The notes under the pieces are model-generated. The model worked only from the letters and a program-made list of their open reading frames with translations, ran no database searches and was not told the origin of the DNA. From Planctomycetaceae bacterium (GTDB lineage: Bacteria; Planctomycetota; Planctomycetia; Planctomycetales; Planctomycetaceae), in contig JAGQQT010000210.1 in assembly GCA_020426065.1 (NCBI GenBank), positions 1 to 7,114 of the forward strand: a DNA stretch of 7,114 nt, written 5' to 3'. Positions 1-7,114 of the stretch are shown here, in pieces. Position 1 is the first letter of the stretch. Every line of letters starts with the position of its first letter. A program made the position numbers and the translations under genes.

Positions 1-1102
1 CTTCTGTCACGGTTTCTGCGGGGAGTCTGGCGACCAGTTGAAAGAAGGCATCATAGATTTCTTCACGCTGATCGGTCTCCAGTCCGGTTCGCTGTTCCAG
101 CTGGTTGAACACGTTCACGAACGCCTGCAGGCACTTCCTGGCCGTGTTTTTGGAGGGTTTTTTACCCGAATCAGGAATGGAACTGCTGGCGGTCTTCCAG
201 GCGGCCATCGCTTTCTTCCCAGCCGTTGCTCCGAAGTAGTCCTCCCAGAAGCGAAACGGGTTCTCCAGATTGTTGGCGATCCATTCTGCTGTCCGCTTGC
301 CGCGAATGCTGAGTTCCTTAATGCCCTGGAACTTCTCTTTCAGCAGCAGTGCATCCTCACGGCGGAGGCCATCAAAGTTTACCTCCTGGAGAGCGGGAAG
401 CTGATCTGGCCCTGGAAACGAATTGACATCCATGTTGTAACACTCATGGATGTTGAGTTCCTCCAGAGACTTGAGCTTCGAGAGTGCCGCTTCGCCCGAC
501 AAGACAACCGCTTTTCCCATGATGTCCAATGATTTCAGATTTGGGTACGCTTTGGCGATGGCGGCGATATCAACATCTCGGCAATTGAACAGTTGCAGGT
601 CCGTCAGCTGTTTGAGACCAGAGATGCTCAATAATTCACCTTGATAGATCATCAGCCTCAGTCCCTCCCCCTGTTTTGGACAAACCACCGTCACTCGACA
701 ACCAGAGGGAGGAGTAATCAATCTCAGGTAATCCATCCGGCCATGGACGGGCAACTTCAGCTGGAGCGATTTTTTCTGAACGTAGATTCCCAGATTGTCG
801 ATGGCATTTGCTGTTGAAAAATCGAATCGGGAACGGCCGCTTTCTGACCAGGTGAATGTTCGGACCCGACACTCTCGGGAAGCCAGGAAATCCAGAACCG
901 TCGCATCGGGCCCCCGGTAGGTGAGGTCGGAGAGATTCTTGAGTCGCTTCAGTTGATTCCAGTCCAGCGGCCCGGGCTGATAAGACAGATCCCAATACCC
1001 TTCGCAGGTTTCACGTCCCTCCGAATCGATGGAAATCCGCCAGACATCATTAGGGACCCGACACTTCGGGTGTTTTCCATCCAGATTTAATACAACCGGC
1101 AT
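1..1102 (-). CDS. Leucine-rich-repeat-like protein with helical C-terminal region, 3' end beyond the window
   Basis: The reading frame is open for 367 codons from the ATG at 1102 to the window edge, so the C-terminus is missing. There is no signal peptide or membrane segment, which suggests a cytoplasmic protein. Residues about 50-60 and 157-245 show irregular leucine-rich-repeat spacing, for example LKQLTDLQLFNC (163-174), YPNLKSLDI (186-194) and LKSLEELNIHEC (210-221). After the repeats, residues about 280-367 look helical, with a basic linker (KKPSKNTARK, 314-323) and a QREEIYDAFFQL stretch (345-356). From memory, a similar helical tail occurs on LRR-like proteins found near immunity genes, but I cannot verify this. 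The start is fixed by AAGGAG five bases upstream. The gene lies 46 bases after the Imm26-like gene on the same strand, so the two are probably cotranscribed. Function is unknown; protein binding is the likely role of the repeats. Confidence 0.85.
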   Translation of the reverse strand, partial: MPVVLNLDGKHPKCRVPNDVWRISIDSEGRETCEGYWDLSYQPGPLDWNQLKRLKNLSDLTYRGPDATVLDFLASRECRVRTFTWSESGRSRFDFSTANAIDNLGIYVQKKSLQLKLPVHGRMDYLRLITPPSGCRVTVVCPKQGEGLRLMIYQGELLSISGLKQLTDLQLFNCRDVDIAAIAKAYPNLKSLDIMGKAVVLSGEAALSKLKSLEELNIHECYNMDVNSFPGPDQLPALQEVNFDGLRREDALLLKEKFQGIKELSIRGKRTAEWIANNLENPFRFWEDYFGATAGKKAMAAWKTASSSIPDSGKKPSKNTARKCLQAFVNVFNQLEQRTGLETDQREEIYDAFFQLVARLPAETVTE

Positions 1103-1107
1103 TGCGA

Positions 1108-1113
1108 CTCCTT
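1108..1113 (-). promoter_or_regulatory. Ribosome binding site of the LRR-like gene
   Basis: AAGGAG on the minus strand lies five bases before the ATG at 1102. It decides the start of a gene whose 3' end is outside the window and supports independent translation of the second gene in the operon. Confidence 0.75.
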
Positions 1114-1148
1114 AGTACCAGAAGGCGAAATGAGAGAGAAACTTTATC

Positions 1149-2306
1149 TCACTTGAGTTCCTGTGTGGCACGGAGGAACTCCTCCGGAGGAATCCCACCT
1201 TTTGCCGCTACCATCTCTGTATAGGACATTTTGGGTTTCAGGCCGCAACGCTTGAGAATGTCGGCCCGCTGGTCCGAGTGCCGTAAATCTTTGAAAAGGT
1301 GATCCACGGCTTCCGCATCATCCTGGCTGGCCTCCTGAATCCAGCGGGGAACCAGACTGAGAAAACATCTCACGTGGGGAATCGGATCGTATTCTTCAGC
1401 GGTCATCTTCAGAGGCAGTGCGAGGCCTCCCTTCTGAAAATAGTAATCCTGCTTTCCTTTGCCTGCATGCCAGCGGGTAACCCCTTCCGGGAAATCCAGC
1501 TCATCCCCAGAGGCCGGAATGTTTCCGATGATCGGGAATTTTCCACGGTAGATATCATCGTGCATCAGGAACTGCGTGGTGAGAGTTGGCAGCTCGGAAA
1601 TCTCTTCGAGCGTGACGGATGGTCCGGCATACTTGTACAAGACCACCAGCAGACCACTTCCCAGCACGGGGCCATCCAGACCGCAATGGGGAACCTGTCC
1701 AAACAAACCTGCCCGGCGCAGGCGATAAACATCGAGCAGGATCCGGCCGTAACCCACAGTTCCCTTTGACAGGGGAATCTCGAACACATCTCCGGAGCGG
1801 TAGCGAATCCGGGCAAGTTTCTTCTCCCGCAACTCGTCAATCCGCTGCAGATGATCGGGCGGGCAGGATGCCATGAACTCTTCAACCCAGGCTTCCAGAG
1901 CTTCGAACGAAGTGATTCCGTGATCGTGCAACGAGACCAGGGACTCGTCATTGGTGGTGTGAGTGACGTACAGATGCTGGAAATTGAAGGACTTCCCTTT
2001 CCAGCCAAAGTAACAGACAAACGAAAATCCCAGCGGCTTCCGACTGAGAATATTCGCAGGCGAGAGCGGCTTGGGCTTTCCTCGTGCGGTGGCAGGTAAT
2101 AACTGTTTCCTGTCCTGCGTACTCAACTCGTAATCGTATTCCATGTAGCCGTACTGCTGGCCCTGCTCATAGCAGATGACTTTGCGGATCACGTCCTGAT
2201 CAAAAAAGAGAATCAGATCCTTGAGCTGGACCAGCTCCCAGCTCGCCTCCACGGGATGAAGTCCCAGATATTCGCGCTGACGGTTGGTGAGCAGATATTG
2301 AGTCAT
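1149..2306 (-). CDS. Two-domain protein with C-terminal Imm26-like (immunity 26 / HocA-type) domain
   Basis: This 385-residue protein has no signal peptide or membrane segment and is probably cytoplasmic. Residues about 1-125 form a first domain opening with YLLTNRQREYLGLHPVE (4-20), a pattern I associate with proteins of immunity loci. Residues about 167-295 resemble the Imm26 family: SGDVFEIPLSKGTVGYGRIL (171-190) matches the characteristic opening of a GD-F-IPL motif followed by a YGR motif, and the later FPIIGNIP (257-264) matches the usual PIIGN element. Imm26 members are predicted immunity proteins of polymorphic toxin systems; some carry the database name phosphotriesterase HocA, and I see no catalytic motif supporting an enzyme. 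A helical tail follows (about 320-385). The ATG at 2306 has a modest AGGGA site upstream. It is the first gene of a probable operon with the LRR-like gene. The Imm26 assignment is by motif recognition, not by a search. Confidence 0.82.
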   Translation of the reverse strand: MTQYLLTNRQREYLGLHPVEASWELVQLKDLILFFDQDVIRKVICYEQGQQYGYMEYDYELSTQDRKQLLPATARGKPKPLSPANILSRKPLGFSFVCYFGWKGKSFNFQHLYVTHTTNDESLVSLHDHGITSFEALEAWVEEFMASCPPDHLQRIDELREKKLARIRYRSGDVFEIPLSKGTVGYGRILLDVYRLRRAGLFGQVPHCGLDGPVLGSGLLVVLYKYAGPSVTLEEISELPTLTTQFLMHDDIYRGKFPIIGNIPASGDELDFPEGVTRWHAGKGKQDYYFQKGGLALPLKMTAEEYDPIPHVRCFLSLVPRWIQEASQDDAEAVDHLFKDLRHSDQRADILKRCGLKPKMSYTEMVAAKGGIPPEEFLRATQELK

Positions 2307-2307
2307 G

Positions 2308-2323
2308 GCATTCCCTGGAATGC
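2308..2323. repeat. Palindrome GCATTCC-CT-GGAATGC next to the start codon
   Basis: A perfect 7-base inverted repeat with a two-base centre ends one base before the ATG of the Imm26-like gene and contains its presumed ribosome binding site. The two-base centre is too tight for an RNA hairpin of full length, so a binding site for a dimeric protein is the simpler reading. No regulator is identified. Confidence 0.5.
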
Positions 2324-2340
2324 ACTGTGCTGACAGTGCA
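2321..2340. repeat. Inverted repeat TGCACTG-N6-CAGTGCA
   Basis: A perfect 7-base stem with a six-base loop, sharing three bases with the palindrome at 2308-2323. In the leader of the Imm26-like gene it could form an RNA hairpin just before the ribosome binding site. There is no T-run after it, so it is not a standard terminator. Confidence 0.5.
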
Positions 2341-2378
2341 GAGTACGATCAGCATCGATGTGATTGTGAGAAGGGATG

Positions 2379-2398
2379 CTCCAGGTATGAAACTGGAG
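2379..2398. repeat. Inverted repeat CTCCAG-N8-CTGGAG
   Basis: A perfect 6-base inverted repeat with an eight-base loop, further upstream in the same leader. It would fall just downstream of the transcription start predicted from the candidate promoter at 2413-2441. Six-base repeats occur by chance fairly often, so alone it carries little weight. Confidence 0.35.
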
Positions 2399-2412
2399 TC
2401 CAGATGCCGTTC

Positions 2413-2441
2413 ATCATTCACACCGCAGGGAACATCGTCAA
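2413..2441 (-). promoter_or_regulatory. Candidate sigma-70-type promoter of the Imm26-like/LRR operon
   Basis: On the minus strand, TTGACG (2441-2436) is followed after exactly 17 bases by AATGAT (2418-2413), matching five and four of the six consensus bases. It would give a leader of about 100 bases holding the inverted repeats at 2308-2398. Planctomycete promoters are poorly defined, so this is a weak prediction. Confidence 0.3.
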
Positions 2442-2490
2442 CCAATCAACCGGTTTCAGCGTAAGAACGGATCTTACCACGTCGCACAAG

Positions 2491-2509
2491 ACCCGAGGTC
2501 TACTCGGGT
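2491..2509 (-). repeat. Hairpin ACCCGAG-N5-CTCGGGT spanning the stop codon of the exported protein gene
   Basis: A perfect 7-base, GC-rich inverted repeat with a five-base loop. The TAG stop codon at 2502-2500 lies in the loop. The minus strand continues CTTGTGCGACG, so there is no T-run and this is not a classical intrinsic terminator, though it could stabilise the mRNA end or slow polymerase. Confidence 0.5.
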
Positions 2510-3834
2510 TTGAATTCGAGCGATTCGACCATCGAGAGGTCACGTCCCTGCAGATCTTCCACATGAGAACCCTCGACCGCAAAGACGAAGGAAATCTGGC
2601 GGCCATCTTCTGCTGCACAGAGGTAGTAGATCCAGATCATCGCCAGTTCATTCGCTTTTCCGGCGGCAGAGATTCGGAGAATATAATTGCCGCTCGCGGA
2701 ATCGGTTTCCTGGCGGTCGACAATGCTTTCAAACTGGTCACCCAGTGAAGCACGGATGTCGCTTTCGAACTTTTCTGGAGAAACGTGTTGTCCTGGTTCC
2801 GCTTTGCCGATGCGGGCGATATTACACTGGCTGATCAAGGCACCGTTTTCGACCAGGCGCAACACGGCCACTTCCGGGATTTCCTGAAACACGTACCAGT
2901 GTCGATCATGAATCAGGCTGGCCTTCCAGTACTGGGAATCGAACAGCAGCAGTTTGGAAATGGGTGGCGGATCGAGAGGAATCTCGGCCAGTCTGGCATT
3001 ACTGATGGTTGCGGCCGTTTCCGGACCACGCACCCATTCCACAGTCACGGTCACATCCATGCCGGGAGAGACGGTGCTGACGGATCGCTTTTCTTTCTGA
3101 ATCCACCGGGCTGAGGTCATGTAGCGGGCCTGCAGATCAAACTGGACCGTGCCTTCAACCTGGATCGTGGCCGCTGCTCCCGTGATGGCCCCGCTCACTT
3201 CTCCGGAGATTTTGAGAGTGGCCAACTTTCCATTGACCTCAGAGAGGGTCCCTTTCATCTGCAGTTTGGTGGCAGCTTCCATACCCACGAGCATTTGAGC
3301 GGCCCAGTCCGGAATGGTCCAGGAATCTCCTGCTTCGATTTCTTCGGCCGGCAGGATGGCCTGCAGAGCCAGAGGATCGGCCGGGATGGTCATCAGGTCC
3401 AGATCATGACGACGCATCGGCATGTCCCGCGAGTAATAAATGAGTCCTTTGCGATCCCCTTCGCAAACCACTTCCCGGACGAGGGATGAGAGCCGGAGAT
3501 TGGTGACCTGATTTTTGACCTTGATATCGGACTTGGCTTCGTCGTAGTAGCGGAGGGAACGCCAGGCGCGATCATCCCGTCCGCCCGCAGGGAGCACCCG
3601 CTCGGTAAAGTTTGTATTCGCCTGAAACTGCAGAGGCATTTCCAGGTTTTTACCATCCTGAGTGGGAGTCTGGATCTGTCCATTCCCACTCACGATCGCC
3701 TTGACCCGAAAGGTTCGTTCATCTCCAAACGGTTCCCGCAGCGAGAAGGATTCGGCCAGAGCCATTCCGGGAAGCAGGCAGCAGAGCTGCACGAGAGCAC
3801 AGAGAATCCATCGGTTTGGTTGGCGGTGAGGCAT
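2500..3834 (-). CDS. Exported protein of unknown function, planctomycete type
   Basis: I start the protein (444 residues) at the ATG at 3834, because AGGAGG lies five bases upstream and it puts a signal peptide at the N-terminus. An upstream in-frame ATG at 3873 would bury that signal 13 residues inside. The signal has a basic n-region (MPHRQPNR), a hydrophobic core and a likely cleavage after ALA at residue 27. Residues about 40-285 are mostly predicted beta strand and include EAGDSWTIPDW (167-177), a 'raised, therefore set up' element seen in many secreted planctomycete proteins, followed by alternating strands. Residues about 295-444 could be a separate domain; the pattern HWYVFQE...VAVLRLVENG and a closing SLEFKPE recalls PsbP/DcrB-like folds, an inference only. 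Four cysteines remain in the mature region or signal tail vicinity, including C124, C337 and C406. It lies 145 bases after the permease gene on the same strand. No function can be assigned. Confidence 0.85.
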   Translation of the reverse strand: MPHRQPNRWILCALVQLCCLLPGMALAESFSLREPFGDERTFRVKAIVSGNGQIQTPTQDGKNLEMPLQFQANTNFTERVLPAGGRDDRAWRSLRYYDEAKSDIKVKNQVTNLRLSSLVREVVCEGDRKGLIYYSRDMPMRRHDLDLMTIPADPLALQAILPAEEIEAGDSWTIPDWAAQMLVGMEAATKLQMKGTLSEVNGKLATLKISGEVSGAITGAAATIQVEGTVQFDLQARYMTSARWIQKEKRSVSTVSPGMDVTVTVEWVRGPETAATISNARLAEIPLDPPPISKLLLFDSQYWKASLIHDRHWYVFQEIPEVAVLRLVENGALISQCNIARIGKAEPGQHVSPEKFESDIRASLGDQFESIVDRQETDSASGNYILRISAAGKANELAMIWIYYLCAAEDGRQISFVFAVEGSHVEDLQGRDLSMVESLEFKPE

Positions 3835-3839
3835 GATTC

Positions 3840-3845
3840 CCTCCT
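3840..3845 (-). promoter_or_regulatory. Ribosome binding site of the exported protein gene
   Basis: AGGAGG on the minus strand, five bases before the ATG at 3834. It decides between this start and the upstream ATG at 3873, which would place 13 extra residues before the signal peptide. Confidence 0.8.
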
Positions 3846-3979
3846 GGAATACTGATCTGGCAGCGACTCGCATCTGTCGTGTGACGAACCTGTAGTTCTA
3901 CGGTTTTTCCGGCAGATCGATCCCGGTTTTTAGTTTGAGTTTCGCCTTCAACGCAAGGGGGATCTGGGAAAAGTCGGTT

Positions 3980-4777
<798 letters not shown>

Positions 4778-4875
4778 CAAAATCCCCGGATTCTGCGGAA
4801 TAATTCCACAATTTTTATGGTTGCCCGGCTTCGATCCACAGGAAATCTTTGGACGCAGCAAGACAGGTCGATACA

Positions 4876-4903
4876 ATAATATGAGTGGATTCCTGTGTGC
4901 CAC
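4876..4903 (-). promoter_or_regulatory. Candidate promoter of the permease gene
   Basis: On the minus strand GTGGCA (4903-4898) is followed after 16 bases by TATTAT (4881-4876), matching four and five of six sigma-70 consensus bases. It would give a leader of about 90 bases before the ATG at 4777. The -35 element overlaps the inverted repeat at 4882-4906, so a bound regulator there would affect it. Weak prediction. Confidence 0.3.
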
Positions 4904-4906
4904 TCA
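4882..4906. repeat. Inverted repeat TGAGTGG-N11-CCACTCA
   Basis: A perfect 7-base inverted repeat with an 11-base spacer, lying between the -35 and -10 elements of the candidate permease promoter. It is followed directly by the 8-base palindrome TCACGTGA (4904-4911). The position fits an operator, but no regulator is known here. Confidence 0.4.
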
Positions 4907-5033
4907 CGTGACAAAGTTTGCTGAATACGCAATTTTTGTATCGCGTGAGAATCTGGTGACGGCGGTCAACACAGACCAGCAGTGCAGGAACTCCTCACCC
5001 CACCTTGCCCAAATCTCCCTCCCGGGTTGAACA

Positions 5034-7114
5034 ATGCGAATCATGAAAACACCACTCCTGATGTTTGTGGCTGGTCTGGTTTTCCTGTCCGCTGCGAATG
5101 TCTTGCAGGCAGCTGATCCGGCTGACGAATTTTTTGAATCCCACGTCCGTCCCATTCTGGTCGAACATTGCCAGGAATGTCACGGATCCAAAAAGCAATG
5201 GGCCGAACTCCGCCTGGACAGTCACTCCTTCATGATGAAAGGGGGAGAGAACGGTCCGGTGGTGGTTCCGGGGAAGCCGGAAGAAAGCCGACTGATTCAG
5301 GTCATTCATTATTCCGATGATGATTCCCAGATGCCACCTGATGGCAAACTGGCCGACGAGCAGATTGCCCGCCTGACAGAATGGATTACAGCGGGAGCAC
5401 ACTGGCCAGCCGAAAGTGCGCCGGTCGCCGTCGATTTCTTTACCGCTGCCGATGCGCACTGGGCCTTCCAGCCGATTACCAGTCATCCCGTTCCAGCGGT
5501 TCCGGAAACGGCCCGGGTTGCTGGCCCCATTGACTCCTTCGTCGTTGCCCGCCTGCAGCAGGCCGGTTTGCAGCAGTCTGAACGGGCCGATCCCAGGACT
5601 CAACTGCGGCGCCTGGCTCTCGACCTGACCGGACTTCCTCCCTCGTTTGAAGACGTTCAGGCCTTCACGGCAGACTCCTCCGAAGAGGCGTGGTCGAAAG
5701 TGATTGACCGCTATCTGAGTTCACCAACGTTTGGCCAGAAGTGGGCCCGTCACTGGCTGGACCTGGCCCGGTATGCAGATACCAAAGGTTATGTCTTCAC
5801 CGAAGAACGTCGCTACCCGTTTGCCTACACGTATCGAGATTATGTGGTCGATGCCTTCAATCGGGACTTGCCCTATGACCTGTTTATTACCGAACAGCTG
5901 GCAGCGGATCTGATTCCGGATCGCCGTGATGACGGAGCCCTGGCAGCCATGGGTTTCCTGACCGTAGGAAACCGGTTTCTCAATCAGACCAGTGAAATCT
6001 ATGATGATCGGATTGACGTGACCATCCGCGGGTTGATGGGGCTGACGATCACCTGTGCCCGCTGTCACGATCACAAATTTGATCCCATTGAAATGGGAGA
6101 CTACTACGCTCTCAGAGGAGTGTTTGACAGCAGTGTGGAGCCGGAACAGCTGCCTCAGATTGGAGAATCCAACGATCCGCAGGCTTATGCCGGGTTCCAG
6201 GCCGAGAAAGAAAAGCTCGAAGCGAAACTGAATGAGTTTCAGGTGGAGAAGGCAACCGCCATCTCGCAGGAAGTTGGTGCTCACATGGAGCATTACCTGC
6301 TCGCGATTGCCGTCAATCGGAAATTCACTTCCGGACTATACACGCTCGAAGAGAAGTACGAAGTCCGCAACCGTTTCCGTGATGAACTGTATCGCTTTCT
6401 GGCTGCTCAGAAAGTGGAAGATCCGTTCTTCGGTCCCATCCGCCAGGTCATTCACCTCAACATTGACAACTACGACAATGAAGCCCCCAAGCGGATTGAA
6501 GCGGTTTACAAGCAGCTGGAAAGTGGCAGCTTTGTTGCCAATGAATTGCTGGCGGCTCGTCTGCAGCAGTCCCGGCCCGTCACGTTTTTTGACTTTGCCA
6601 AACTGTATGGTCCACTGATTTCGACGGCGCTGGCCGAGGAATCAACCTGGCCTGAAACAGAAAAAGAGGCCTGGCGAGCGTTGCGGGAGCATCTCAAAGC
6701 GACGCAGTTCCCGGTCCCGTTCTCACCAGAAAGTGTAACCGGTTACTTCAATCGGGATGAATCGAATGGACGTCGGGAACGAATCAAGAATGTGGATAAC
6801 CTGATCGCGACCTCACCGGGAGCACCTCCCCATGCGATGGTGTTGAACGATAAACCGAATCCCAGCAATCCGTTCATCTTTAAACGTGGCAACCCCGGCA
6901 TGCGGGGAGATGCCGTTCCCCGCCGGTTCCTCAAAGTGCTCGATTCCGTGCGGGCAGAACCGTTCAGCAATCAGTCGAGTGGACGGCTCGAACTGGCCCA
7001 GGCGATTGCCTCCCGTGACAATCCACTGACAGCCCGAGTCTTTGTGAATCGGGTCTGGATGCTGCTGATCGGTGCTCCACTGGTTTCCGATACCAGCGAT
7101 TTTGGATTGCGGAC
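5034..7114 (+). CDS. PSCyt1-PSCyt2(DUF1549)-PSD1(DUF1553) c-type cytochrome protein, 3' end beyond the window
   Basis: The frame is open for 693 codons to the window edge. A signal peptide covers residues 1-26 (hydrophobic core, LQA cleavage site). Residues about 33-125 are a PSCyt1 cytochrome c domain: heme site CQECH (46-50) and a candidate distal ligand M100 in QMPPDG. Residues 164-367 are DUF1549/PSCyt2, with LDLTGLPP, HWLDLARYADTKGY and a second CxxCH, CARCHDHKFDPI (341-352). Residues about 370-600 are a linker region with charged helical stretches. The DUF1553/PSD1 domain begins near 645 with RLELAQAIASRDNPLTARVFVNRVW and is cut off. Family members are usually 800-1100 residues and often precede a DUF1501 gene, which could lie just beyond the window. 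The protein should be periplasmic with up to two covalent hemes; its biochemical role is not established. A TGA at 5028-5030 lies just before the ATG at 5034, so the start is that ATG or the one at 5043; neither has a clear Shine-Dalgarno site. Confidence 0.95.
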   Translation, partial: MRIMKTPLLMFVAGLVFLSAANVLQAADPADEFFESHVRPILVEHCQECHGSKKQWAELRLDSHSFMMKGGENGPVVVPGKPEESRLIQVIHYSDDDSQMPPDGKLADEQIARLTEWITAGAHWPAESAPVAVDFFTAADAHWAFQPITSHPVPAVPETARVAGPIDSFVVARLQQAGLQQSERADPRTQLRRLALDLTGLPPSFEDVQAFTADSSEEAWSKVIDRYLSSPTFGQKWARHWLDLARYADTKGYVFTEERRYPFAYTYRDYVVDAFNRDLPYDLFITEQLAADLIPDRRDDGALAAMGFLTVGNRFLNQTSEIYDDRIDVTIRGLMGLTITCARCHDHKFDPIEMGDYYALRGVFDSSVEPEQLPQIGESNDPQAYAGFQAEKEKLEAKLNEFQVEKATAISQEVGAHMEHYLLAIAVNRKFTSGLYTLEEKYEVRNRFRDELYRFLAAQKVEDPFFGPIRQVIHLNIDNYDNEAPKRIEAVYKQLESGSFVANELLAARLQQSRPVTFFDFAKLYGPLISTALAEESTWPETEKEAWRALREHLKATQFPVPFSPESVTGYFNRDESNGRRERIKNVDNLIATSPGAPPHAMVLNDKPNPSNPFIFKRGNPGMRGDAVPRRFLKVLDSVRAEPFSNQSSGRLELAQAIASRDNPLTARVFVNRVWMLLIGAPLVSDTSDFGLR

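Larger units (their letters stand above)
4869..4943. repeat. Widely spaced inverted repeat CGATACAA ... TTGTATCG in the divergent intergenic region
   Basis: CGATACAA at 4869-4876 is the exact reverse complement of TTGTATCG at 4936-4943, with 59 bases between. The pair lies between the permease and the cytochrome gene and could be two half-sites or two oppositely oriented operators. An 8-base match within 250 bases can arise by chance. Confidence 0.35.

Noticed and set aside
38..532. A 164-codon plus-strand reading frame at the left end
   Set aside because: It is antisense to the LRR-like gene, which has a continuous frame, a strong ribosome binding site and repeat motifs.
636..995. A 119-codon minus-strand reading frame
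   Set aside because: It lies inside the LRR-like gene in another frame on the same strand and shows no recognisable composition or ribosome binding site.
1131..1151. TGAGA-N11-TCTCA inverted repeat between the Imm26-like and LRR-like genes
   Set aside because: Only five bases per arm with an 11-base loop and no T-run; too weak to call a terminator or attenuator.
2200..2445. An 81-codon minus-strand frame with a hydrophobic stretch, overlapping the leader of the Imm26-like gene
   Set aside because: It needs a TTG start without a ribosome binding site, runs into the first 107 bases of the Imm26-like gene in another frame, and has a low-complexity tail; a leader peptide is possible but unsupported.
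2305..2748. A 147-codon plus-strand frame covering the leader region
   Set aside because: Most of it is antisense to the exported protein gene, and its product shows no domain pattern.
3892..3931. GTAGTTCTAC and two copies of CGGTTTTT between the permease and exported protein genes
   Set aside because: The stem is only four bases, and the T-runs lie on the strand opposite to the flanking genes, so they do not make a terminator for them.

Overview
The window most likely comes from a planctomycete, order Planctomycetales. The strongest marker is the plus-strand gene at the right end. It combines a PSCyt1 cytochrome domain, a PSCyt2 (DUF1549) domain and the start of a PSD1 (DUF1553) domain, an architecture greatly expanded in that phylum. 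Moderate GC, long secreted proteins of unknown function and loosely spaced short operons agree with this. I cannot name a genus from the sequence alone.

Layout from left to right: (1) 1-1102, minus strand, a leucine-rich-repeat-like protein whose 3' end runs off the window. (2) 1149-2306, minus strand, a two-domain protein whose second half looks like the Imm26 (immunity 26 / HocA-type) family. Genes 1 and 2 are 46 bases apart and probably form one operon, with the Imm26-like gene first. (3) 2307-2499, a leader region rich in short perfect inverted repeats, two of which overlap just before the Imm26-like start codon. (4) 2500-3834, minus strand, an exported protein of unknown function. (5) 3980-4777, minus strand, an ABC importer permease of the SsuC/TauC type, with no ATPase or binding protein gene in view. 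(6) 4778-5033, a divergent intergenic region with inverted repeats and a candidate promoter. (7) 5034-7114, plus strand, the PSCyt1-PSCyt2-PSD1 protein, cut by the window end.

The genes fall into three functional groups with no obvious common pathway. The Imm26-like/LRR pair resembles an immunity or accessory module of polymorphic toxin systems, but no toxin gene is visible. The permease and exported protein are envelope functions. The c-type cytochrome fusion is a periplasmic protein whose biochemical role is unknown. The most interesting part is the Imm26-like/LRR operon with its palindromic leader. Evidence for a truly new system is suggestive only.
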